Positions 24,215-37,426 are shown, counted from the first letter of the stretch. The stretch is DNA of 64,000 nucleotides from Paralvinella palmiformis (GCA_025642065.1 JAODUP010000355.1:251501-315500); one strand, 5' to 3'. Numbers and translations are program-made. The notes: a model not told the origin generated them from the letters alone.

Positions 24215-26741
24215 TAGAAAACTGGAGTTAATAACAGGTAACTTGAGCCGACTTCAGCCATTTACCAAATAACACACACACACACTACCATCGAGATCGG
24301 GAACCCCCCCCCCATCCCGCAAATAAAAAGAAAGTGAATGATAGCCAACAAAAGACGAACAATAACTCGCCGATAAAACTAAATCCGTCCAGGATGAATC
24401 CCAGATCGTTACGGATCAAATGGCGGAGGTTTTCTCGGGATGTTTACTTAAAGACGAGTCGGCTGTCCCATTACGTAATAAATAAACCAGCCGACTCGCG
24501 TATGGCGTCCGACATTCGATATCACATTAATGACGTAACATCCCTGGCCAGCTGATATCTCCTGCCTCAGCAGTCGTCGTCGTGTATATCCCGATCGGCG
24601 AACTCCGAAAAAGCGACCCAAAAGCGCCGAATCAGCGACGCCCATCCGCAACAAAACAACAACGAGAACAACAAACAAGTAAAAACGCAACACAACAACA
24701 CAACAACAACACTCGTTTGTCGCCGCCATTTTTTTTATTTTTTATTTCATCTATACATCTCTTCTCGGCCGCGAGCTTTCATCTGACCTCGCATCTGACA
24801 ATCGGTTCAGAGATCTGCTTCCACTCACTTCATTAATGGCGATGACCTCTGTGTCATATTTCCGCCATTGTCTCCGAAGCCAGATGACGTAGAAGTGTAC
24901 GCGGCGGGCAGAAAAAATGGCCGCCACTTCACACGCAAGCACACAAAGGAGCCGACATAATCCGACCCTGGTGACTGTCCCGAGTCATTCTCTCCTATTG
25001 ACTCATCCGACAAAAACAAAGCGGTAACTCGTGATCAAAACTAACGTCACTAACCTAACAGCTAACCTAGCTGCTAACCAAAAGCTAACCAACCTAATGC
25101 GATGTCGTTCGACTAACAAACTACCATAATAATAATAATAATTTACGATAAAACCATCAACATTTTCAATGTCCCGTCTTCATTACGTCCACACTTGCAG
25201 CTTGTTGATGGTGCCGAGTTCCGAGCCGGCCTTTTTAGTCCTCTCTCCAGTTTTATCAATTGTCGTCTGTCTTAAGCCGGAACCGAACTAATTGCGAATT
25301 AGTGCACCGAGCACGCCAATTTTAAGTGTCATTAACCAGCCAGAGCACGTGATGGCGGATGTGGCTGTCTCGTTTCAGTTTCGTTATTCCGGCGTCGTAA
25401 ATTTCAGTTCCCAACCAGCGCGCCCGCCTTCAGTCGGTCACTACAATACGAATTTAGCGAAACGTTCAAATTGATGGACGGAAAGGGTGTGTGTGTGCGC
25501 TTGACACGTGACAAGGCGAAAACTAGGCCGGTACGTGCGAATAACAATACCACGCATACATGCACACACACACACACAGCGCGCGCGCAAGCAAAGAGGC
25601 TGGTATGCTGGCATTTGAGATTATAATGTGTAAGTAAGCTGATACTAGCTATGAGATACCCAGAGTTTCGTTCGTATAATTTCTCGTATAACTAAGGCCG
25701 GATACGAGAAGAACAGGGGGCATTAATGTTCTGTGGCGAACTAGACTTTCTGAAGCGGAAGTCTGTTGACTGTAGTCATTACACAAACCTGGACGAACGC
25801 ATAATTAATTTTCTTCGTCTAATCTAATCAGATGTCCAACAAACAACATCCCCTCCACATCGTGGCCATCACGCCTTCATTGAGGTAGCTCTTTGATCTC
25901 TGACGTTCTATTGTAGAACTTATGACATTGTTTATCCAGTCTGTAGTACCCAATTTGAGTTCAGAGGGGGGAGGGCGTTCATGTTTCCTTCAACGTTATA
26001 CTTGTTACCCTATATCTCCGCCAGGTGTCTCCGGGGATGGCCTCTTCCCCGTGGCCATGACCACGTGACCGCCTCTCAATATGTAATTGGTTGGATTTGG
26101 AGGGTAAATGGCCCCATACTAAGATACAAAATCAAATTAATTTATTTAGGTTAGGTATTGTACACATTACAGACAATTAACCAAAATATACACTAAATAT
26201 TATATATTCACAAAGCTATATATGCTGTTCTCGGGGAATGTTCATGATTTGTCCAACTTGGGATCGTTTATCATGTAGGTCAAATTGAGAAACTTCGAAA
26301 TACAAGCTACAGTAAGGGATCTGTTAAATGTAGCCACCGTGGGATTGGCGTGTGTTATTATTTTAACAATTTTCCCATCATCTGTATAGATGTAATATTG
26401 CCAGAGAGGGATGTGGGTTTGTTTCTGCGTTGCTAAGATCCACACTATTTCCCCTCAATAATGCCATATACTTAACTAAAAACAAGCTGTAAATATAAAG
26501 ACGTTTAGAAGATTTGTTATGTTATGTTATGGACCAACATGTTCTTGTTTTAACTGCGCGCATTGCTCATTGAAATGTATGTAATTTCCTTGTCACCTAT
26601 ATTGTTTTAAAACGCAAAATCATATAATCATCTGTTATTATTGGCATCATGCATTTTCATCTGTCATCATGTTCCTTTATCATAAATGATCATTCGGTCA
26701 ATAACTTTTAGCTAATGATTCCTATTGTATCCTAAGTAAAT

Positions 26742-26781
26742 TCTATCTATCTGTCTATCTATCTATCTATCTATCTATCTA

Positions 26782-26814
<33 letters not shown>
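26742..26814. repeat. (CTAT)n(AT)n microsatellite
   Basis: CTAT units with a CTGT variant, followed by a pure AT run. Confidence 0.95.
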
Positions 26815-26816
<2 letters not shown>

Positions 26817-27180
26817 TATACAACAGCATTGATTAGAAGTGAAATATTCAAATGAATTGATCCGGTTGACAATAGAAGGCAATCCTGTAATGCGTAGAGA
26901 GATCTATGGATTGACACCGAATTCCGGATTTGGTCGTCATTTGCACCGATCTGAAGACGGTCAATTACGAAAGTGTGAAGCTTGAGTCGTATTTGATATT
27001 TATCTTATAGACGCAGCTGAATCATCGGAAGTGTTCAGTGTCGTACCTAATAACGATAGAACCACAAAGGGAGCATTTAACTTGCATCTTCTAACCGACT
27101 AGATCTAAGAATCCCCCCCCCCCGACTGTTTCCTGTAAGAACACAAATCCGCAAAACACACCGAACCCTACAGTACAAGC

Positions 27181-27282
27181 GCCTCAGTGGTGTAGTTAGT
27201 AGCGCGTTGGACCACATATCACTCGCTACTCGCCGAGTTCGAATCTCGGCGTGGACGTATCTGAAGGGTGTTTCGTCTTGGT
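27181..27282 (+). mobile_element. tRNA-derived SINE (family A), 3'-truncated
   Basis: The head is GCCTCAGTGGTGTAGTTAGT, then GAGTTCGAATCTCGGCGTGG (B box) and GTATCTGAAGGGTGTTTCGT. It breaks off into (GAT)n, immediately followed by a second copy in reverse orientation. Only the 5' half is present. Confidence 0.75.
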
Positions 27283-27472
27283 GATGATGATGATGATGAT
27301 GGTTGATGTTTTACGGCCACTTTTGTGCACAGGGTAGGCTAAATGTGGCCGAGCGACCTCCAAAGGTAATGAGGCGAAGTCAAAGACGAAACAACCTTCA
27401 GATATGCCCACGCCGAGATTCGAACACGGGTGGTAGAGATCTGTGGTCCAACGCGCTACCGCTAGACCATCA
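27283..27472 (-). mobile_element. tRNA-derived SINE (family A), inverted neighbour of the previous copy
   Basis: Minus strand: the head contains the GTAGCGCGTTGGACCACAGA region and the B box GTGTTCGAATCTCGGCG. It continues to CTTTGGAGGTCGCTCGGCC, AAAAGTGGCCGTAAAACATC and a (ATC)n tail. With the copy at 27181 it forms an inverted repeat around the shared (GAT)n run. Confidence 0.78.
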
Positions 27473-28029
27473 ATCTTCACCATCCAGTACAACCGCGTCC
27501 GCTAAAATGTTATCTGATCCGGGCTACTGTCACTTGACTAATCTCTTAATGGCGGGCACCGGACTACACGCATGTCATTCGTCCTATCTTCGGCGTGTTA
27601 AGTTCTAATGTCGACTAACATGAAATCGGTCAAAACAAATAATCAAATTCAATTCGCCGCCATTTTTACGGTGGACGCATTTCGGCTTTCTTAGTGCACG
27701 CAATCGGCGAGTAGTTCGAGCGTCGCCATGTCGTGATGTCATCAAGAAAGCGTACTTCGAGTGATGACGTCACGGCGAAAGCGTACGTCATCAGAGGGCT
27801 GCCCCTGAATGGTCGCCGGATGATTACAAGTCGGTCTTTTGTGGCTTTTATACCGTAGCCGAATGGCAGCATATTTTCGGAACGTCCTCGTCTATTCGAA
27901 GCCCGACTCGCCCGCCACCTGGAGGGGAAGTCGGCTATACCCACAAGAAATACTCATCAAAAACCGTCCAATTACCCATCGCCAATTATCGTCCACACTA
28001 CGTGCCAGCATCGACTCTGACGGTTGGCA

Positions 28030-31000
28030 ATAATTTTTCGGATGGCAATTGAGATGTTTATCTTCGAAATTAGAACCATCTACCACCTCCATTAACACTG
28101 GGCTTCTTCATTAGGACCTTCTTAATCGGAATCACGGTTCTCAGTTGGAATGCGGCTAGTTAATGTGCACGTTGTTAGAGGACCTTAGATGCTTGAGGTG
28201 ATGTCTTGATGAGAAAAACACAGAAGCCTAGATTGGCCATTGCTATACGATGTTGACACGGGGACGACATATTTATGTCTCACGATTTAGGGTCCGACTT
28301 TGTTTGATATACTGTAGTTTGTATAGTATGCTCGAAGTTAATGGGATTAATTAGATGGACTCCGTAGCTTTACAAATCGACCCGATTATTTGGTAATAAA
28401 CTCTGGTATTGTTATTATTACTGTTGTTATTATTGTTATTATTATTCTTAATTATTATATCCATCCATTATATTGTGTATAAGTCCTGATTACATAATGG
28501 CACATGAACGAACGAGCGGCCAACAACAATCCTCTGACAGTGTCACCGTCTACTGGTCATGTGTCTGTACTGAGACCAGTTCAGGTGACTCATTAGTGAG
28601 CTATGTTGACATTCCTAAGGCCTTCGACACCGGGTTGTCCACTGACATCGAGCTAACTGCATTCACCGCAGTTTTGCCTTACGCCGATCGACTAAATCAC
28701 CCACCAACGGCATCGACGTTACGAAAGCATTTGACTCCCCAGTCGCTCGCTTAATCAATCCGACGTTTGTAATTTACGTCTGCAATTAATAGGCGTCAGT
28801 TAATGGCACGAATTCGGGTGACTTCAACTCCCGCTTGCGAACGATGCGGCGAACAGTACCCGTGCTTAACAATGGAGAATGCCAACCGAGCCAACCCGCC
28901 CATCGACGACACCAGCATCGGGACTACTTGTTGACGCACACGACGGGGTAGATTAATGAATTCTTCGAATGGTCAACATTTCCAATCTAAAGAGAGAGGG
29001 AGAGGCGTTGAAGACCGAGCCGAGGCCCGCTACCCGCATCGGAAGTTGAAATCGAGACACTGCCTTCTCGAGAAGGGGCGCGCTCCGTTTCTTCATCTTC
29101 AGACGGCTGCCGGGCGTAGCTCGTCAACAACGAGGAACATTTCGCAGAGTAAGAGAGAAAACAAAGACGATCTCCTGTGGACGCGCTGTGGCTTCCGTCC
29201 GAGAATTCGACACCGAAAAATTCGTCTCATCGCAAACAAAGAGGCCGATTCATCGGACATAGTTGGCTTTATTCCGTGCAAAGCGCGCCGGTGATCGTCC
29301 TGTTACGCATACCTCCAGCATTACCCTCAGAACACAGATCGGATAGTACCTACGTACTTCCATTTCCCCCCCCCCCCCAATGGTCAGCTTCCGGAATGCT
29401 TGTCCCTCGAGGGGGAAAACCGTGTCCCGAGGTCATTAATGGGTCCATGGCACCTATTGGCACCATTTCTCCTCTTATAGGGAGGGGGCATTATAACTCT
29501 ATCGTAGTCGCCCCGGGATCAGTGACTATGGATACGGTGTCCCCGCCAGCGGGAGTTCTATCGGGGGTTTGTCTGGTGAGAATTTCTGGATGACTGGTCA
29601 GGATCTGTACGTTCCCGGTATCAGCAGGACGTCGATACTTCTGGATAGCTTCAAGGAGGCGCTTTACCCAGAAGTGAAGTCCACGAGAATAATCAATCAA
29701 ACCCAGATATGTGATCTTATCTAGATCGGGGCCGACCTTTCTGATACTCGGCCAGGCCGTCCTCCTGTCAGCGCATATTAACTTCAAAGGCATAAATTCG
29801 AGCTGGGTGGGTTCTGTTTCCTGTTATCCCAGTGGGCTGAGGTGGGCTGGGCTGGGCTTGTCTGGACACTGACCTTGCCCCAATTCTTTGACGAACGGGG
29901 CCGGAACTGGAGCCGGACGATATTTAAGGCGTCTATCGAATAAAGATTAGCCTAATGGGATGACGACAAAGAATCCGGTTCCCGATCGATCCCGATAAGG
30001 CGTCCCGAAATATACGTCCGTGTTTACACACCGTTCTAGGGGCGTGTCGCCCGTTTCCGCGAGACACGTACTGCCGGCATAGCTCCAGGATCCAGAGTTA
30101 CCGGCTCCCGGCTTCCGGAATGATCAGCTTCTCTCGTCGGACGTATCATTAGAGGCGGCAATAAAATACCGTAACCCGGCGCCACTTGACTCCGGACTAT
30201 TGTCCCAGGAAAGTTGGCGCGGCGATCCCGCTGTGAAAATTACAAACATACAAAAGTGGCAGTCATTAACTAAGTAAGGCCGACGAGAGGGTCGCTCGGT
30301 CGGTCGGTCGGGGCACTCACTGCCACCACGTTTTTGTTCGCCGCATGCAAATAGCGGCGCGAGAGGACCACAAAGCGAATGTCTGGCATTCCGATTGTCG
30401 CATCGTTTTATTTCGGAAAGAAGCCAAAAAGAAGTGGCCTTCGATGTAGTTCGCTGACTGCGGCGAAAAAAACAAAAAAAAAACAACACCGTCGTTGTCG
30501 AATGCCTTCGTTTCGAAAGTGTAATACCGGTCGAATGTCTCTCTCTCTCTCTCTCTCTCTTGGCCGTACGGCGGTCAAGAAGGTCAAAGGTGAAGATCAG
30601 AGGTCAAACAAATTACCCTCGCTCCAATATTGTGTACAACCGAGGGCATGAGCCGCCTATTTAGGCTAATAGCGGGTTGTAACCCGGGGGTCGGCTGAGC
30701 TGGACACAGCACATCGACCCGAGTATGTCGGCAAGACATCATTGTCCACGGCCAAGTAAAAAAAAAGCTCGGGGTGATGTGACCCCGGCCCTGACATTTC
30801 TACAGCCCAACTTAACTCCGAAGTAATTAGACGTCAGCCACAAATTTTCGGCCCACGACTTCAGAGACAACTATGGCCGCGCAATAAAAGTAATTTGGGA
30901 AAAATTCTCGACCACCCTACATCCTTTCGCCCGACGGCCGCACCGAATACCCCCCCCCCCCCAACCCCCAAAATCTACAGATTTGCATGCCCTTACGGCG

Positions 31001-31240
31001 ACATTCCACCGCTGGCCGCTGGGAGTCGTCGTATTCGGGCGCATCTTTAACGCCGGGGTGGCCGCGGCATCTTTTTTTTTGTCGGATGCAAATTAAGCGA
31101 TCGGTTTTCTCGAATAAGTGACGTTGATATCTTTTGTCGACGAGCGCGTTCGCGTCTCAGCCATAAATCACGCTCGCTCAGAAGCCGCTTCCAGTCGGAG
31201 CTCGTCAAAGTAAACACACACCAGTAGCTTACCCCGGGCC
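28030..31240. other. gene desert, GC/CpG-richer unique sequence
   Basis: About 3 kb of CpG-rich, mostly unique DNA with ATT runs near 28405-28445 and homopolymer C runs. Open frames up to 138 codons occur, but none has splice signals, a family motif or a plausible composition. Confidence 0.4.
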
Positions 31241-31251
31241 GAGGGTTGTGT

Positions 31252-31282
<31 letters not shown>

Positions 31283-31522
31283 CGGCGCTTTCCTCCAAAT
31301 TCTCAGACAGATAAAGTCGGCCCCATGTCGTTTTCTTGAATTTCATATTCAGATAAGTGAAACGGGTATTTTTTTTCTTTCTCTGCTCCTTCGTATTCTC
31401 TGTGCTCGTTTCTTGGGGGTCCGTCCATCCGGCTTAAATATAACGAACGAACCGACCGGGAACCTTTGATGTGTCCCCTATAGTATACGACGTACCATCC
31501 GTGCATTGTTGAGAACGCACAG

Positions 31523-31641
31523 ATAGTTAGACAGGCCAGGCAGGCAGCGGATAGGCTGGCCGAATAGGGCAAGCAGGACAGGACAGGGCAGACCAAGCCG
31601 GGCCAGGCAAATAGACAGGACAGGCCAGGCGAGGCTGGCAG
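31523..31641. repeat. degenerate GACAGGCCAGGC minisatellite
   Basis: Short variable units (GACAGGCCAGGCAGGCAG, GGACAGGACAGGGCAGACC, GGACAGGCCAGGCGAGGCTG), purine/GC-rich on the plus strand. It ends before an AT-rich segment. Non-coding. Confidence 0.55.
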
Positions 31642-31790
31642 GCCCAATGGACTCATTTCACAGTACAATGACTGCTGCGGAGATGTAATTGCATTGAAGT
31701 CGCTCTCATAAGAAAAAAAGTTTATGAAAAAAAAGTTTTGAGTATATAAACGATGTTAGACAAATAAATGTCGCATATAGCTATTGTTCA

Positions 31791-31960
31791 GTGAGTGAGT
31801 GAGTGAGTGAGTGAGTGAGTGAGTGAGTGAGTGAGTGAGTGAGTGAGTGAGTGAGTGAGTGAGTGAGTGAGTGAGTGAGTGAGTGGTGAGTGAGTGAGTG
31901 AGGAGTGAGTGGAGGAGTGAGCGAGCGAGTGAGGGAGCGAGCGAGCGAGCGAGCGAGTGA
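31791..31960. repeat. (GAGT)n microsatellite with (GAGC)n end
   Basis: About 28 GAGT units, then interrupted GAGT/GAGG/GAGC units, ending in a GAGC run. Confidence 0.96.
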
Positions 31961-32725
31961 TTGCTTTGTTTAGCTTCAGCATTGGGACTAACAGGAGATT
32001 GCTACAGGAGAGTCCAACAAATTTCCTCCCAAATGTATAACATCATTAATGTATTATTGTTTATATCCTTCGATGTTAGGAAATTATTGAAAATAAAGAC
32101 ATATCTCGTGCAAGACACGGCCGAGTGATTAGGGAACGGCTTACATAATTCAGGATACGGTATTGATTCAGATTAGCTTAGCTAAGATAGCGTTATCAGG
32201 TAGTGAGTTACTGAATTTTCTGAGTCAAATTTGTCATTCGTCTTAGTTAGAGACATTTCGGCATCTGGATCTTCTACGGCTTACGTCTTTCATCGTCAGA
32301 TTGATCAGATCCCGAAGAAGCTTGGCTCATCATTCGCGCGACATTATGGCAGGATTCTGATTGATCGGGGAAATGGGGGAGGGGGATGGAGACTTCCCGG
32401 CATCTTGGTGAAACGCATTCTCAGTGGTCCAGCAACCCTTTTAGACGAGTAACGCGGATGGCCCGGAGATCTTTAGGATCCAAGTTCAAATTCATGCTAC
32501 GGGATGCCCCAGAGATGTTTCATCATCAGGCTTACCCTATTACTTTCGACGATAGCTTAAGTTCAATTAGTCTGTTGTCATCCGCAATTAAACGTCACGG
32601 GAAAATACGACATTTTGACATTTCTGACCGAAATCCGTGAATATTATCATATACGTCATAAAATGTTGACGTCATCCGCATACCTTAACTGATGATTTTA
32701 TCATCACATCCGCCCGCTCTCTCTC

Positions 32726-32850
32726 TCCATCTTTCCGTACTGCTCCCCTGTGAGTGGTGGGGGAGGAGGGTTTCTCAACCACTCCAACATAGAGGCTGTG
32801 CTGATTAAGCGACAGCCTGGGGATTCTCCCCGAACAACAAAAACCAAAGC
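32726..32850 (-). repeat. dispersed repeat E, copy 2
   Basis: The reverse complement matches 15029-15150 almost throughout (TTTGGTT.., GGGGAGAATCCCCAGG, GGAGTGGTTGAGAAACC, GGAGCAGTACGGAAAGATGG). The copies sit between CT-rich runs here and in unique sequence at copy 1. Confidence 0.8.
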
Positions 32851-32915
32851 TCTCTCTCTCTCTCTATCTATCTGATAACTAATTTAACATCTTCATCCAG
32901 GTGTTTCATCCAGTC

Positions 32916-33234
32916 GAGCCGTGATAGCGCAGTTAGTTAGAGCGTAGGACTCGTAGCCGAAGGGTCGCGGGATCGAATCTCCGTGTGCTGCAATACTATC
33001 ATGTGGCGACTTGTTCACTCATCCATAAAACAATGAGTACCTCACAGGACGCGATGACTATGTGTTTGAGTAACGTTTTGCGCCTAGAATGACAGCATGC
33101 GTTGTATGCTCCCTTGGGAGTTGAGATGTGTACTGGGTGGAAACAGGTCTGAGTCAGGGATAATAATACTGTACAGCGCCTCAGAACAGGGTTACCTCGT
33201 TCTGGCGCTATATAAACATGCATTATTATTATAT
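32916..33234 (+). mobile_element. tRNA-derived SINE (family B) with TATAAA/ATT tail
   Basis: The head is GAGCCGTGATAGCGCAGTTA / GTTAGAGCGTAGGACTCGTA, then GGTCGCGGGATCGAATCTCC (B box). The body is about 240 bp and ends in TGTACAGCGCCTCAGAACAG, TCTGGCGCTATATAAACATG and CATTATTATTAT. The GCGCTATATAAA tail with ATT repeats resembles SINE 3' domains described from molluscs and other lophotrochozoans. The single head lacks a proper acceptor stem, so it is not a tRNA gene. Confidence 0.75.
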
Positions 33235-34100
33235 TTCGTTTTATGGCAGTTTATGAACCCGACGCTAATTGAGTCACCTGCCAGTGGAATAACAATGGAC
33301 CGCCGGACACGCCACCTTTCGGGTTTATTATTAACATTTCGGGGGACGATTTGTCTGGGCCGACTACTCCCGTCACTACGGGGTGTCGCACGGTTCTGTG
33401 GCCGGCCGATAAAACGTCACCGTCGTGTCAGAATGGCGCCGTCTTCCAGATGGCTAAATGAGTACGTGTGTATGCGCCGTCCGCGATAATGCGGTCGTCG
33501 TATCCGGATCGCATCGTTCGATATCGGGAACGGGGCGGACGTCTCTGGATAGTCTTGCGGGCGGATCGGATCGGTCGGGTGTTGACTAAACTATTGCTGC
33601 TTCATGAACTGTACTCTGTGTTCTAGGTGTTAAACGACCAGTTCTCTCAAATCATCACCAACCATCAACCGCATGGAACCCCCCCCCCCCATCTCTCTCT
33701 CTCTCTCTCAAATCTCTCCAGTAACCGGGTTCCTTGAAGGGTCAGAGGTCAAGCCGCAATCAAAGCGTACCAAACCCGGTGATTGTAGACCTGACACGGC
33801 CGTGTATAGTTACAGGCGGAAGGACATTCCTAGAGTACAAAAACTAGACAACAAGCACTTGTTTACGACATTTAAGTATGTAGCCCGATCACCAATGATT
33901 TGTCGTAGTATTGTCTAGATGCGTTTGAAGTCTTCCTTCGCTGGACGGAACTGGATTTTTTTCCCCCAGCTCGGTAAATGGTCGATTCTTCGGCAGAAGA
34001 CGGGACGAAACTCGTTGACCGGACGACATCCGGGATGAGTTGTCGTTGTGAGGGAAGACTTCGACTCGATTCGATTAAACAAAACGCTCATTTTGGTAAT

Positions 34101-34306
34101 GCTCTCGTGTCTCTCTTTCTCTGTGTGTGTGTGCGTTTCTCTCTATCTCTATCTCTGTCTCCCTGTATGTGTGTGGGTCTCTCTCTCTCTCTCTCTCTGT
34201 CCCTCTCTCTCTCTCTCTCTCTCTTCTGTATCTCCTCTCTCTCTCTCTCACTCTCCCCCCTCTCTCTGTGTGTGTATGTGTGCGTGTGTGTATGAATGTG
34301 TGTGTT
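34101..34306. repeat. CT-rich low-complexity tract
   Basis: Polypyrimidine CT blocks mixed with GT runs for about 200 bp; non-coding. Confidence 0.9.
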
Positions 34307-35395
34307 TACATCCTACGTCGGAGCGCAGTCTCTCAAATATGTATCTTTTTCCCCTGGCTAATATCAAACGATCTTCTGATTATAAACACTCCGATAGAAT
34401 AATGATGACAAAACGAGTTCATTTATCTCCAGGTGTCCATCACTCGCTATTTTGGTGATATCCGGCTGAAGAAACAGTTCTCTGTCTGTCTGTCTGTCTG
34501 TCTCTCTTAATCAGTTGCTATTGTCAGCTTAGCAATAAGTCAGTCCGCCATTGTCATCCTCCGGTGTTCATTTGACTGTGTGTGTGTGTGCGCGCGCGAG
34601 CGGCGTGTGGCTGGGCGTCGCCAAAGATCGATGATCCTTCGCCGAAAAAGACCGTCAGAGTCTTACCAAATTGGCGACACGGTCTCCAGATAATTATCCC
34701 ACGAGGCTAGAACTTTTTGGTGGAGAACAGCGCGGGGGGGGAGTGCCCCGGTCGGCGACTGACTTATCGCAATCAGCATTTCGAGAAAAGAACCGAACTC
34801 GGCCGCCAAAATATAAGGAATGCCGTTGTTAAGTATCGAATACCACATTATGTAAATCAATATAATTTTATAGAGAACCCGAGCGGCCGTTTTCACCGGA
34901 ATCTGGCAAGACTTTCCTTTATCGTTTGTGTCATGGGTGGGAATTGGGCCGACTTTGAAGTGGTCCGGTCCGCCTTGTTCTTTTAATTAGCAAAGAAGTC
35001 CGGATCGACCTTTAATGGCCGCCGTACTCGCCGCTGGGTGGCTTCGGCCGGCTTACGAGGTCGTCTTCTGGATCCGGGTGAGGCTATCCAGACGACATAC
35101 GACGATACGAAGGACATAAAACCCCGATGTGTGGCCTGGTGCCTCTCTCGCTCCTCTCTCTCTCTGTTGCTACGTCGTTGTGTTCATTCGCCGGATGGCT
35201 TGCCTGGCTGTGGTACGCGATCCTGATTTGGGGAGTTCTGTGTTTGGTCTGGATATTTATATCGGGCTTGGTGTTCTGGTTTCTACTGATACACGGCAAA
35301 GATTGATGATGATACTGATGATGATGGTAGTAATGTTGATCACGATTACGATAATGACGTCAAAGGATCACACCATTGACCATACCATACCCCCT

Positions 35396-35397
<2 letters not shown>

Positions 35398-35428
<31 letters not shown>

Positions 35429-35458
35429 TTCTATCTCGCTGTGTGTGTGTGTGTGTGT
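35398..35458. repeat. (CT)n(CA)n..(GT)n microsatellite
   Basis: CTCTCTCT, a CA run, CATTCTATCTCGC, then a GT run. The CA and GT blocks are inverted relative to each other and could form a short hairpin. Confidence 0.92.
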
Positions 35459-37426
35459 AATGAATTAGCCAAAATACAAATGTCCAGGTATGTCGAAAAA
35501 AAACCAGCAAATCGACTATAAGCCGTTTAGAACACGTCCCTACCCTGATGAAACGTCCAGATGATGTAACCACGTGTTTGTTTTACTCCCTGTGCCGATA
35601 TCTTCTCTCTCTCTCTCTCTCTCCGACACACACCCATGCATATGCAAATATGAACAATAGTTTTAATGGCGAAAAATTATTAAATAAAAATACACGTACG
35701 AGAGAGAGAGAGAGAGAGGTCCCTAGAAGAACTAAAAGCTGGAAAAGAATAAAGAAAAAAGAATCTGTCTGTCGCTGTAAGCTATACACATTCCGACACC
35801 AACACGTACCATCCGGACACAAATCACCGCAGATCGACAAGGTTCTTCTCAGAGGTCCTGGGAAACATCCAAACGACGTCCGGATCTTGATCCAGAAAGC
35901 CGCCGATTGGTGCGTGGTTGCTGGCTGACGGCGAACGCGTCTAACTGGTTGTTGTCTGGCAGGTGGTGGTGGTGGTGGTGGTAGCCTACCGTTAGTAGTC
36001 ATAGGCCGATCTTGGGCGGGTGGCTGGCTGGGTGGTTATGGATGGGTGCTGGCTGCGGGGTGTGTTGGAATGGGATGGGGGCGGCCGGGAGAAAGTTTAG
36101 TGTTTCAGACGAGAAAGAAATCATTCCGAGTTGGCGCGTTATGTAACGACGTACGATGATTGATACTCTTTGGATGGTGGCCGACTTGCCAAATTCTGTA
36201 GCTTCGACTAACGTGAGGTGTGTAGGTACACGCCGAATCAGTACCTGTGTGTGTGTGTGTGTGTTACGGCAAATAATTAAGTCACACGATTGCCTTGAGG
36301 CCCTGTACTCACCTACCTGGAGTATTTATATTAAGGACGGTACTTAAATAAAATCTCGTCTCACCGGGGCTGATCCCGAGAAACAGCTGTTCGGTCCGGA
36401 TCAAGGATTCTATATTAACACCTGATCTGGTGTTGGGGGAGGCGTGGCACTTTAGGCGGCACCGCTTGTCCTATCACGCCAACCAGATAATGGTTATCAG
36501 TGATCCCGGGTATTAAACAGCTGTCTGGATAACAGACAAAAAATGTATGTCTGAGCCAGGTCCACCCCCGCAAAATTCCTCTCCTCGTTGACGACGTGCG
36601 TCTCTGCGTAGGATGAAACTCGCCAATTTGACGAAACTGAATTACCAGCAATCAACGATATTTCATTCCTCAAGAAACAAAATCCGCTTATCGCAGAAGC
36701 CCCCCCCCCCACAACCATGCCCCACTCTGGTAAGTAAGTACCTAAATGATCTCGGTTTATATTTCTAGTAAAGACCGAACTTTGGTTATCACTGTCCCGT
36801 TGATCGTAAACTGACATGGGACGCAAACACCCCCCACCCCCGGATTCTATTTCGGTGGCTGGAATCGGCCCAGATCCCGTCCGTGGCCGAAAAGGCTGCC
36901 GACCCAAAACGGACGATAAAAGGTCACGGATTTCTCCGCTGATTTTTCTCCGAAGCTGTCGCCCGTAATTCGCGAACAGTTCTCTCCAGTAACCTCTGAC
37001 CCTGGTCGAACTATTTACTTCCCACATCAAAGGCCATTAATATTATCCAATGCCGTAAGTTGTCTGGATTGATCTATCACCTTGCTGGTCTCGGGTAGGT
37101 TTTTTTTGGGTGTATGTGTGATGTTGTCGCCAAATTTCTAAGCCACAGTTTCGACCGGAAACGGTTTTGTTCTGAATTCAGATGCTCATTGGTGACTACT
37201 GAGCTCGGCATTATTCCGAGTGCTTCAAGTTGGCCGTCTTCCGAACTCCCGCTAATTATTCGATCTAAAACGTCGAATTTCGATTACCAACGTCCGATCT
37301 GCTATAATCCGATAATGCAAATAGTCTATTTAGCCGATCTGCTAACGACAGTGGAAACGCCTAAAAACGCGAACAGTCAAAAGTGACCCGATTGGTTGAT
37401 TTGTAAAATCGGTGAAACTCGTAAAA

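Larger units (their letters stand above)
20830..26740. other. gene desert, CpG-containing unique sequence
   Basis: About 6 kb with no exon recognised. Mostly unique with many CpG sites, and many TAATTA-like and CAGCTG-like motifs scattered through it. Short (GAT)n, AT and GT runs interrupt it. A cis-regulatory role is possible but is not shown by the sequence. Confidence 0.4.
33240..37400. other. gene desert with long chance open frames
   Basis: CpG-rich unique sequence interrupted by CT, CA, GA and (GGT)n tracts. The longest frame (36497-37030, minus, 177 codons) is of random composition. No exon was recognised. Confidence 0.4.

Noticed and set aside
25040..25100. CTAACC-rich run suggesting telomere-like sequence
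   Set aside because: Spacing is irregular and it is not a TTAGGG/CCCTAA array.
28473..28754. Peptide segment YVDIPKAFDT resembling a reverse-transcriptase motif
   Set aside because: The similarity covers fewer than ten residues, and no neighbouring RT motifs occur in any frame.
32916..32995. Possible tRNA gene (A and B boxes)
   Set aside because: The acceptor stem does not pair and the sequence continues into a SINE body; the same holds for the heads at 13275, 27181, 37427, 52850 and 54310.
36497..37030. 177-codon minus-strand frame
   Set aside because: No family motif, splice context or protein-like composition; it fits a chance frame in CpG-rich DNA.
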